Assembly (NCBI GenBank): GCA_964035545.1
Contig: OZ037765.1
Location: 14,008,698 to 14,068,697, forward strand
Direction of reading: 5' to 3'
Source of the DNA: Bugula neritina
Taxonomy: Eukaryota > Bryozoa > Gymnolaemata > Cheilostomatida > Bugulidae
DNA length: 60,000 bases
Shown: piece by piece, positions 49,101 to 60,000 of the stretch
Layout: each line of letters begins with the position of its first letter
Position numbering within the stretch: the first letter of the stretch is position 1
Program-made: the position numbers and the translations under genes
The notes under the pieces: model-generated
The model's database searches: none
The model's input: only the letters and a program-made list of their open reading frames with translations
Told to the model about the DNA's origin: nothing

Positions 49101-52100
49101 ATCTTTCATATTTTAGTGCACGACAGAAAAAGATATTTAATTGACCCGTCTTTAACTGATTTTCTGAAAAAAATTATGGAAATAAAAAAGCTACTTTACA
49201 AAATGCTGCCTTTAAATTGTAAACTTTTTGGGATGAAAATTTGTTCCAAGTTGCTCGAATTTTAGTTGGCAAATATCATATGTAAAGTTGCTGCTAATCT
49301 AATTTAATTTTTTTTAAATCTTAGCTTCAAATTGTGTTTATGCATATATTATGTACTGTAAGGTCAAATAAAAACATGACTGCAACAAATGTTATGATGT
49401 CTCTTACCAGTTCTTTGAGCGATTTATTGTCAATGAGTAGATCACAGAGGAGCTGGAAACCCTTGTTCTGTATGCAGTTGCCTTCCAGATCTAGTCGTTC
49501 AACATTCAACATATCCTATATATACAAAACTGTTTAGTTTACTCTATATTGAATTATGAAACAATTAGGCGACATACTTATGTTTGTTCATAATTTCAAA
49601 ATTGTCAATTACTAATTTATGTTGATTATTTTTAATGGCACGATTATAAGATTATAAAATGGCTTCTGCGCTTATACTGCAAAACTCATAGTAGATAATA
49701 ATTAAACACCACTTGACATGAACATCACTTTAAACAAATTAATCTTCCTACTAGGCTAGACACCTATAGATACGTCTCTATCTGGTATGCTGCTCTATGG
49801 AATGGCTGCCACTAGGAACAAGCTAATCGTTGACATATCTTATTTTATCAAAGTGAACGTCCTATAATCTTCGAACAATACATGTATCATGAATGAGAGG
49901 CTCATTTAACAAACAGACCAGATAAAAAAAAATTCTGTAGAAAAAGACTCTAGATAGAAAGTCTTCTAAGATAAGCAAAGCCTAGAGCTATGCTAACAAA
50001 ATGGCTTCAAAACCAGAGTTAACTTTTCTGACATGACAATTTACATGTTACATGTTACATTTACATCCATCAACACTGCAGGCATCTCGGCTCAATATAG
50101 ACCAATTAAGAAATGGTTATACAATTAACTTCATTTTGTATATGAATACTACTGACAGGTGAACACTTGATGTAGCCTATAAATTACTGCAGTGATAACT
50201 TTAAGGTTATATAATGACTGTGCTGACTCACTCTTAAAGATTTAAAGATGGCAGCTGTCTCAGTTGATGTGAGACTATGGTACTTGAGAGATATAGATGG
50301 TTCTTCCATGTGTCTAACAAAGTGTGACACCGGCGTGACATTAAGTCTTTTGCATATCTGAGTGTACAAGTGTTGACTGCTGTAATCTATGCTGCTTTCA
50401 TCTTCATCTGAAAATATCAGTTTGAAAATGCAAAGAGATTTATAAATGCCCTTACAGACTTTATTTCTATCTGTGTTCAGATCTGTTAATCGCTAGAGTT
50501 TGTGAGTGCGCAGAAACTAGCCATGATGAGACAAACACCAATATTTGGATAAGTTATCAAGACATCATAACCATAAAACTGAACAGAGGTTTGAAACAGT
50601 ATACCCAGGTATTAGAGACCAAACTATGTCTGCGGCAGCTTTTTTAAAATGATCTCTAAAAACTAATTTATTTGACTGCAGCATTTAATAATTATAGATA
50701 AAAAGCAGATTTAAATTAAATCAACTATTGGTTGTTGTAATGTTACGAAATAGGATGTTTACAGGTATTATAACTTGTAGTACAATCACACACAATCACA
50801 ATGTCATCAACCTCAAATTAGCCTAACCACTAGCTGCTAGTAGTCTACCTAATGCTTCTTTAATTACTACCCCAAAACAGTAGCTACGCATGTAGAATGA
50901 TTCATAGTCAGCAGTTGTGCTTGCATCAGCTGTGATGTCACACATGCTTGTTTACTTCAGCCCACTTCTTGAAACAGTAAGATCCTACCCCAAAATAGTA
51001 AATTGTAAAATCATACCTCTTACAACACAATAATGTTTATCAAATGGATTAGTATATAAGACAAAACCATTTTTAGTAGTTGCAATATTGTTAGAGTCAT
51101 GCTGTCAGTTTGGACAGCATCAAATTTATGTAAGACTACTAAAGAGTAGCATTATTTGAAAGACTGTGCAAAGCCACAGCATTAACATAACAGTAGACTA
51201 GGAGAGAGAGAAAAGAGTTTTTACGGTCAGTGTTTGGTCAGCATTTGGTCAGTATTTGGTGACTCAAATAAACTCTGATCACGTCTAAAACCCTCCCTAT
51301 TCCTAGTCAGGCTGTATAAGCTAGAGTGTCACTCTAAAGCAAGAGTCATAGCAAAGAGTGTCAGTCTATAGTTGTCAACACTGACTATAACCATGGAAAC
51401 TTTCAACTATTATTAATTCCATTACTCTATTGGCTGCTCTGTTAATTATATATGTATCAGATTTATAGATAGAGTCAACAATAACAACTATTTTTAAATT
51501 GCCGAGAGTCTTATGAAACGCTACACAAAAACAAGAAAAAGAATTTTTTCATAAAACTACGCAACACTTATTAAGTTTATCTAAAACAAAATTTTAACAT
51601 GAATAAAATTGTCAACAGTTTTAAAATATTACACTTGCTTCAATTATCGATAAATTAATGGAACAAGATTTAGATAAACTTCAGGAGAACATTTTCATTG
51701 AGCAAACATAAAAACCCTGTTTCACTATAACAATGTTTTATGTCTTATAACTTTATTTTAAAAATAGTAGTGAAGTCTTGATAATAATCTTATTACCAGC
51801 TGAGTATACTAAGTATGAGGTATGTGCAGTGATGAGGATATTGAGAAATTAAACCCTATCTTTCCTATTATTGGGCCTAGGTGGTGAGATGCAGCATAAG
51901 AAGTTTAGAGAGAATTTCAACTTGTTTTCAAATTAGAATCTCTTGACAAATTGAAGAGTTTTAGCCGTTTAAGCTTTTCTACTATTGCACCTAAATAGGC
52001 CACTTTTTATAATATGATAATAAAATTCTGGTGGCTTACAATTAAATAAGTAGTTTCTAATTGATGAATAATTCTTGCATGTAGCAGGCTTGCAATAGCA

Positions 52101-52928
52101 ATAAGCCATTTTGCTAATGGCACAGGCTGTGGCCAGCCATTCATATGCAGTGACAAAGTGCATACAGTCTACATGCTAATCACTAGGCAGGAATATAGAA
52201 TTTACCATCATTCTCGAGATCAGTATCCCAATGTTCGGAGTTGAATATATCCAATGGTTTAGTACATCCTGATAAGTATTTCTCTTCTCCAACTTCACAT
52301 CTTCCAAATCGTATATAAGATCTGTTAGGCTATAGAAGATAAAATATTTACTAACTTCTAATAAGTTTGACATACCCACGAGTAGGTCAAGAACTTTATG
52401 CCACATTACATCTATATAATAGTTGACGAGATATGAATTTAGAGCCAGAAATCAACAAAGGAAATATTTTAAAGTTTGCAATCAAAATTTACTTACTGCC
52501 GTGGCTAATATTTCCTTCAACTCTGTAATAAGACAATCATCAAAAACTTCCTCTTGATCACCTGGTGTCGCAGAAGAAAGTTCGACATCACCCGAAACAT
52601 GGCAAGGAGTTTTGCCAGTGATGGGGCGAGAGAAGTTTGGCCTAACATCACCCTACAGTTGAGCCAGTATTATTATATGTTAAATAATACTTATTCATTG
52701 TGGCCATATAGTTATTAGCAGTGGCCGTTCTTAACTAATGTTTTAAAAAAGCATCTCAGGTAATTTGGTATTATCATTTTGAAAAGGTTTCCAAGATGTA
52801 GAAAATTATGAAGTTACTAATTATAAAAGTATAAGAAAAATTACCTGCTTAGGAATAGGAGTTGGCAATTCCGATTGACCAGATGATGCACTAGCTAGTT
52901 CAGTCTCTTCACCAGAGGAATCTGCCAT
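46143..52928 (-). CDS. LRRC74: LRRC74A/B-like leucine-rich repeat protein
   Basis: This is a ribonuclease-inhibitor-type LRR protein of uncharacterised role. Exons: 52928-52845 (ATG), 52652-52497, 52329-52206, 50407-50232, 49515-49408, 49066-48923, 48690-48526, 47901-47707, 47498-47403, 47289-47011, 46371-46286 and tentatively 46161-46143 (stop). All phases agree; most LRR exons are phase 0. Residues 1-120 are acidic and disordered. The exon at 50407 holds the family-typical start (CKRLNVTPVSHFVRHMEEPS) before the repeats; repeat motifs include LDLEGNCIQNKGFQLL, LSLGSNGFTDRSAYIL, LDLSWNQIRGCGAVAI and IDISANRLTYSVAVRF. The 93-residue exon at 47289 carries the post-LRR region (INNPDKILEWLRKHNVKTK). 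The product is about 545 aa. The last short exon is the weakest part. The choice between the A and B paralogue is open. Confidence 0.82.
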
Positions 52929-54894
52929 GTATTTTATTTTGTACTCTTTTGAACCAGGAGTATGGGAGGTAAACTAGTGGATAATCAATTTCTAAAGTTG
53001 CACTGGTGCTAAAGTCTTATCCAAATTAAAACTCAGACAAAGGTCTGTGCAAAGAGTCTGCAAAAAAACTTATATTTAACTATTTCAACAAACAGCTTGT
53101 AATTCCAAGTTCAATAACTTGAACAGCAATGCCAGACTTTTTACCCAAAAACTGTATGCATATAATAAAACGGAATATTGTTCATTGATGAAATTATCAA
53201 CACATGATAGGATTGCTACTCTATGGACTAGGTAAAGTTCACACTATGCTGCATGGCTAGCATAATATACCAATTACTACAAGATGTCATATTAACTTAT
53301 CTTCTTCATGTTGGAGTACACATACATGATGATTTGATGCACTATAACTGCTACATGCAAAGTTCACAGAAGTCTGAAGGCCGCATAGTTCACACATTGT
53401 AACATGTCTTATAGAGAAAGCAACACTGTTCCATGTTGTGATACAGTTTTCATCTGCATTCTGAAGGCTAAACACTAGTAAATATAACCAGTAAAATTGT
53501 ATCTTACTGTAACTCAAGATAATAATGAACCTACCTAACTGAAGTGCTGCCACAATGTTTAAACATGTAAAACATGGGATTAAAATAATTTACGTAACAA
53601 TAGCTTTTATAAATGGTTGTTAGGCTAATATTTTTTAATAACACTAATTGGCTTTTGTTATAGTGGCTGCACACAATAGAGTATCAATGTTTACATTTTC
53701 CGTTTAGCTAACAAAAAGGCTCTTACAAAGGAAAACAAGGGGAAATAAATCCCAAACCCAAGAATTACTTAGGAAATATGCCTATGAACCATTTGCAGCA
53801 AGTAGGGATCTTAACCATACTGTATTTTATATAACTTACTATTAACAGGTCAAAGATCATAGTGAATACACATTTCGTAATAAAGTATTGTAAAATTTCG
53901 TTGACAAAACAGTGTGCAACATTGTTCCTCAGCTATATAAATTAATGGCATCATTGATCAAATATTTAGATCTTTTCCTTTGTATCACACAAACAGTTTA
54001 CAGTGCCAAGGAAACTTTCTAAATTCAACTTTTTCCCAGCAAGACATGTTTACTTTCAGTGAAGACAAGGGGCCCATGGTTAGAAGACTACAAGACTGAC
54101 AGCACATCCTCAACTAAGACTTTAATTGCTTTATTATAACTACATATATCTTACTTTCTAAGCAAACCTGCAGTAAATCATGATGCAAACAAAAATCTGA
54201 TTGGCTGACTGACTAGTAATGCTCATGGCTTTACAATTAAACGACTGATGGGTGCATTAGAAGCAGCCATACCGTATTATTCTTAGAGCACCTCCTAAGG
54301 AGTGGTTATTGTGAAAGCTAGTTGCTTATTGTAAAGGTGGGAGCAATTAATTCAAGGATAATTACACAATATTCTCCAATTAAGAACTTTTATTGCAATT
54401 GAATTGATAACTAGAATTTCAATGCTGCCAAGGCAAGTGTCACAAGAAAACAAAATATTAAAAAAAAAAACAAATCAACATCAACAAATAAAAAAATCTT
54501 TTGTTTCATTACCCACTTTCACATGCAGCTACAATGAGAAGAAGAGATCAAACTTAGTCTTCTTGCGCCCTAATGACTGATTTCTCTGATGTGTGTATAA
54601 GTAGGTGAGACACCAGGGTCTATACCACCAAATTTAAATGATGTTAACTATATCCACGTAGCACAGCTGATATATTATACATTATATAATAACTGATATA
54701 TTATACGTATAATAGCTGATATATTATATTATAAGTTACTGCTAATACATTTTACATACACTCTATTAAACGTATAACATATATTGCAGCTGATAGAGGT
54801 ATTGCAAATACAATAGCCAATACATATATAGAATATAGCTGTAGAATTCAACTAACCATTGTAAGCATGCCCAGATCTGGTATAAGGAGAGATA
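52929..54894. other. 5' flank of the LRRC74-like gene and intergenic DNA
   Basis: This should contain the promoter and 5' UTR of the LRRC74-like gene and the 3' UTR of the next gene. Repeated GCTGATATATTAT-like blocks lie at 54665-54740. No coding feature is supported. Confidence 0.4.
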
Positions 54895-57800
54895 TCAGAG
54901 GTTATCTAGCTTCACAGGCAGCTCTCTGTATTCAGTTGTATCACTAAATCTGTTAGACAAAGTAACTGAAGCATCACTCTTCTTCTTGTAGCTCAGTCCA
55001 TGGCATCCAGTGTTTAGAGACTGCTCTGTGTTCTCACCATCTTTACCTGCTAATACAAAGGTATTGTTTTAAGCACTCAGATGACATTACAACTATGAGC
55101 TATCAAAGATGCAGTTGTATTGAATCATATAGTATGTGTATATACTGCATATTTAAAAAACAATCAGAGCTAAAAATTTGCTAAGCCAAGATATAGTGAA
55201 GTATGCTGTGTCCTTTATGTAAGTTATAACTGAAATGATTTAAATGCCACTTGGGTTAGCTCATACACTTCCATATCCTGCAAACATACATGTTTCAATC
55301 TCAGATGAGTAAGTTGCCTTCACTAACTCATCCTGCACAGCCTCGTCATTTAATACAACTGAACACTCTAACTGAGAGTTTTTCTGAGTATAACATCGAT
55401 CCTTCTCTAGATGTGCTTCAGCAGCTGGAGTGCCACTGTCTAAGGTCTGTTCTGTGCTGTCAATTTTCGCACTGCTATGATGTTCTGAGTTTGTATCTAG
55501 CTTCACATCTTCTAGAAAACAACAAGACTATTATTATATCATCTAGGTCCTAGGAGAACTCATAACAATGTTAAACCAATGTTAAATAACTGGGTACAGT
55601 CAAAACAGTAAGAATAATAAGGAACCATAGCTTGAGTTGATAGCCTATAACAAACACTAGTTGAGCAGACAATGGTGAGCGGCTATAGTATGACTCTGAG
55701 TAGCAGACCATATAACACAGGATGGATTATCTAATGCAAACAGACATGTACCACTCACCAAATGGTTGGGCAGCATACAGTTGAGTTTCTATGGCATGTT
55801 TAGTGGTGATTAGTGGAAGGCCACCATCATTCCTAAAATTTGATTAAAAATAGAAAAAAGGCTAACAAAAAAGTTTTAAAAGTCCAGGGTATAGCATATC
55901 AAGTTGTAAATTTCAACTGATTTTATGTCTGAAAACTTACGAAGACGTAGTATGAGTTCTACTAAGTTTGATAGAATAAGCAGGCTTGTCATCCTTGTTA
56001 ATAACAACATCTACACTATTCTCATCGGCCTGCAACCCACAATCCTTGTGAAAGGTGATGATCATGGTATTAATACAAGCTAAAGATGTTGCACATTTGC
56101 CAAATGAAATAGGAATCGTCATTATATCATACTACATCATTATTAAAATTCATACCCAAATATTTAGCATAATTAAATTTTGTTCAGGTACAAATATAAA
56201 ACAGTTTCTACTAATCACTATGGAAATTTTGTTCATTGAAAGAGAAATTGCCACATGATAAATGATAATGCCAGCCAATTGTGAAACTATAAACAATCGA
56301 AAAAAAAATAAATTGAAACAGCACTAGGTCATTGTCCTAATCATAATAATGCAGATATTTTTTTAATATATTGAACAGCAGTAGCACTAAAGCACTAAAA
56401 CATTTCATTGACATAAGATTGCATCAGCAACACAGGGATGTTTAAATTAAAAGCCTATGCTAATATTTACCAAAGCTGCAAGAAATATATAATTTCATAC
56501 AGTTTGAAAGAACATACCTGTAAAATACAAGTTTGAACAGTTTGATCATCCAAATCAGTTATAACTGTAGGCCTGTTAGGGCTATTCTCACACAGCACCT
56601 TTATTCTAAAAATAGAGAGTAATACATTCAGCTGAAGTGTCCTTCAAATAACTCAGATATGTCTCAAGTTGAAATCAGGTAAAAAAGTTAGAGTGCTTCT
56701 TTGCAAGACATCTTTCAAATTTATGGGGGTGAGCTACTCTTTGAAAAATTCACAGAAGGAAAAAGATATACGAATGTATAATAAATGCATTATTTTACTT
56801 TTTTGCAGCATTCTTTAAACTTCTGAAAATTTAAAGAAATTAAAAAAAAATTGTGCTATAGCTGAAAACCAGTTTATACAATCAATTATAAGCTCATAAA
56901 ATGCATAAATCAGTTTAGAGAATGATTAGAATGTATGTTTAGCCACTAAGAACACACTAGTTTGTTCAATGAGTGAGCAGAACAGCATGTATGCATACAA
57001 TGTCACCAGTAAATACACCAAACCATAATAAAAGAGAACTTTGTTTCTGGTAGGCTCTATTCTTGGACTACCAGATTGGCATCTCTGTTCTTAAATTTTA
57101 ACTTTATTTATATTATCATAATTTAATTGTATTTTGAACAAAGCTGCACCAAAAACTGGATGCACTTCCCACTACCGAAACAGGACAAAGCGAAGATAGA
57201 TAGATCATTTTACTTAATTTAGTACACACTGGAAATCTCCAGTTTTTGGCTATTTTTCACAATTTAGCTGCTAATGAACATGGTTTTTTGCCCAAAGCTA
57301 GTAAAATATCAATAAATACACCTAAATAATTTTGGTTCTTCTTAATTTTGCTTCATTTTCCATGTTTTTCCTATTTATTTAGCTACTTCGGATTGCGGAC
57401 TGTTATGGCAATTTCGTAACAGTCCGCAATCCAAATTAGCTAAATAAATAGGAAAAAAAATGGGAAATTAAGCAAGATTAAAAAAAACCTTGATTATTTA
57501 AGTCTATTAACTGATATTTTACTAGTTTTGGGCAAAAGCCCATGCTCATTAGCAGCTAAACTTTAAAAGATAGCTAAAAACTGGAGACTATCAGTGTGTA
57601 CTAAATTAAGTAAAAAGACCCTGTGAGAAAAACCTGGATGCACTTGGAATTTGTATTTAGCTTGATTTGACTACATGATGTGATTAAACACTCCCCCCCC
57701 CCCTTGAGTTCAATGCTGATGCTACATATATTTATAATCCTAATTAATGAAACTGAATAATAAGAATTGTAATCCTGTATAAAAGAACCATTTTATTTTA

Positions 57801-60000
57801 TATGAAAGGAAGAGGATGAGTAATATGTGTTATTACAGCGAATTTTGATTGCAACATCTTTGAAATTATCTATTCTTAGAAGTTAGGTATGAATGGAGCA
57901 CCACTAATAAATTATAGTTGTTTTCGATGAAAATTTATGCTAATGTCATATATTACATGAATACAACCAGGTTGTTACATTGGAAGATGGCATAATAAAT
58001 TTAAATCATTAACATAAGTATGCATTAGATAGAAAGAAAGCACTCATTACATTATGCCTTGGCATGATGGGAAGAGTTGTATTAGAAGATATCTTCTAAG
58101 TTTGTCATGCCAAAATTATGCTTTGTATCACAAAAACCATGTTACCTAAAATAATAATGATATTAACCAAAGTAACAGCAGCTAGGTTGAACTTGAATCT
58201 CACAGTAAATAGAAATCTTACTGTTGACTAGATTGACCAGATGAAGAAGTGGATGAGTGGAGGCTGAGGTTATACTTGAAGGAGATAGTCCTAAGCACAT
58301 TCTCCTTGTTTACTATCTCTTTGTTATCAGGCAGAAAAGCTGAAAAGATATTTAAATAGTATAGAAAATTATATGCAACACCGACACCTGTTACTGGCTG
58401 TAACCATTAATTGAAACATACAATATCGCAAGGAAAAAGTGAATTGACATCAAGTGTCAACTAACATCACACCATCCTCAATAATTTTAGTTGTGCCTCT
58501 CAAAAGGACTACTGAAGAATGTAGGTTTATGCTCATGATCCACACTTACTTGTAAGTTGTCTAAAACAAATTATTTCAAGCTGCTATAGTTCAGCTGCAA
58601 ACACTACCAAGAAACTGCAAGTTTACCAGACAGAGCAAAATGATTTGCCCTGGTGCAATTTCATGACAAAAAATATATTGTCACAAAAAGTTATCGTAAT
58701 AGAAAAGGCATCAAGACTAAGACTTATAAAAATGTTTTCTCCCTGGCAAAGTTTGTGTAATCAGTAGAAATAGAAATATGCTTTACATGGCACCTATTAA
58801 TTGAGAATAAAATTTAGTTCAAATGAAATTATAAAGAAATGTACTTATTTGCTCATAAATATGGAACTTCCAAACTATAAGTAAGCCAACCAGAGTAGGC
58901 TATGCCAGTTTTATACATGGAACATTTACTGTGTTTCAAATGGCACAGGTTTTGTTGCAAAAAAAGACACTATTACATATATTGTAGGGGCGAAATAACA
59001 AACTATAAAAGAGATTCTGAAATAACATTATTTTATTCACAGTTGAATTTTTAATTCACTTTACTAACCACCATAAGATTTTTTAACAATCATCTTAGAT
59101 GTGTTACCATGAGTGTTGAATTGGTAGTCCTTTTCACCATCGGAGTGAGAAGAACCACCTGGCGGGTTGCTAGAGCTCTGCAAGAAGTTCAAATCAGCGA
59201 TTTCATTATTATTCTCATCTAGAGCGGCCAGGTCACATGCATCTACTGTGGTTGTGTGCTGATCGAGAATGTCCGCTGCAGCATCAGTAGAACCAATGCA
59301 GCTGTTATCTCCGTATTTGTCGTAATGTGGAGCACAAACAACATTGTTATTGACATCAGTACCATAGAAATCTTCAACTGAATTGCTGATGATGGAGTTT
59401 GCATCATCTGTTGAGTGACAGTCACTATGTGTGGAGGATGCACTGTCAGAAAACTGCACCACTAAAACAAGGGAACTCTGTACAGGCTAATTGAATACCA
59501 TTCAAGCATGAAGTAAATCTCTACATCTGCATTAAAGCATGTAGCACTAAGTATTAGCTATTATTTTTATAATCAAGTATTGAGTTTTTAAAGAAAAAAA
59601 TATTATTAAAATATGCTTTATTGCTTTTAATTTACATGCATTGCTTAAAATCGTATAATATAACAAGAATCAATATAAAGACAATACAATAATAAACATA
59701 ATGCTTTTTTAAAAAAAAGATAGAAATACCTGGAGAACAACTATCTTTATCATCCTGCTGCAAATAGGAGACAAGTGGCGTTATGAGACTGAACTCTGAG
59801 ATGCTATCCTCGTCAACAGCAGATGTCACGTGAGAAGAGCAGGAGCTGCCAAGTAAATATGTCACATACATACAGTTTGTCCATAATACAAGTAATTTTG
59901 AAACAGATAGCTACTTGCAACTCGTACTATAACATATGTTACTAGAAGATACCTTAACAATGGAGGCAGAACTGGCTCCTCAACGTATAAAAGATTCCTA
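54895..60000 (-). CDS. Ser/Asp/Asn-rich protein of unknown function, C-terminal 432 residues
   Basis: I do not recognise this protein. Nine exons join in phase: from the window edge to 59953, then 59845-59730, 59461-59069, 58339-58222, 56605-56518, 56029-55941, 55832-55759, 55511-55290 and 55046-54895 (TGA). The gene continues beyond the window. The N-terminal part seen is acidic and Ser-rich (VQFSDSASSTHSDCHSTDDA). Exons 58339 to 55759 code a more ordered stretch with alternating hydrophobics (VLRTISFKYNLSLHSS, RPTVITDLDDQTVQTCI, VDVVINKDDKPAYSIKL), perhaps a small beta-rich domain. The last two exons are polar again and end in KLDNL. No signal peptide, membrane segment or zinc motif is seen. 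The phase agreement over eight junctions supports the model. Confidence 0.68.
57206..57619. repeat. 414-bp palindromic foldback in an intron of the unknown gene
   Basis: Almost the whole length pairs with itself: the outer TTTTACTTAATTTAGTACAC and CCAGTTTTT, and the inner TCCTATTTATTTAGCTA and GGATTGCGGACTGTTA, return in reverse complement around a short centre near 57412. CTGGATGCACTT stands on both sides in direct orientation (57156-57167 and 57634-57645). No ORF is present. It is probably a MITE or foldback transposon. Confidence 0.85.

Overview
The window is invertebrate nuclear DNA: AT-rich, with long introns, spliced genes that have GT-AG junctions, and many microsatellites, foldback elements and retroelement pieces. 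CYLD and LRRC74 orthologues show a metazoan. A tRNA-derived SINE-like fragment whose tail resembles cephalopod SINEs hints at a mollusc or another lophotrochozoan, but that rests on memory of one short motif. All gene models below were made by hand from splice sites, codon phase and family knowledge; no search or transcript evidence was available.

Region 1 (1-6189) is the 3' part of a GC-rich, apparently intact Ty3/gypsy LTR retrotransposon on the + strand. It holds the gag C-terminus, a seven-G run just before the gag stop that would support -1 frameshifting into pol, a full pol ORF (protease, RT, RNase H, integrase, long tail), an extra downstream ORF with zinc-finger-like and coiled-coil segments, a polypurine tract and a 3' LTR. 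Region 2 (6190-10778) is AT-rich and gene-free, with a SINE-like fragment and two foldbacks.

Region 3 (10779-18725, minus) is a CYLD-like gene: three CAP-Gly domains, a USP-type core and a B-box-like zinc module. The position of the catalytic Cys reads Ser and that of the catalytic Asp reads Arg, so it looks like a pseudo-deubiquitinase. A 19-bp minisatellite begins inside a 5' splice site of this gene.

Region 4 (23.3-46.8 kb) holds three diverged copies of a small, six-exon gene family that I do not recognise. Copy B (35013-36917) is intact (about 211 aa), copy A is split by an inversion and has an early stop, and copy C has a 2-nt frameshift. Between the copies lie a 177-unit CA array, a solo LTR nested in an inverted repeat, a MITE-like element, an orphan trypsin-fold-like exon and a 2.7-kb element with about 1-kb inverted arms.

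Region 5 (46.1-52.9 kb, minus) is an LRRC74A/B-like leucine-rich repeat gene. The B and C duplicons reach into sequence that in copy C is an intron of this gene. Region 6 (54.9 kb to the window end, minus) is the 3' part of a Ser/Asp/Asn-rich gene of unknown function; a 414-bp palindrome sits in one of its introns. No operon-like cooperation is expected. The only functional theme, which is inference, is ubiquitin/SUMO-type signalling: the CYLD-like protein, and SUMO-interaction-like motifs in the tandem family.
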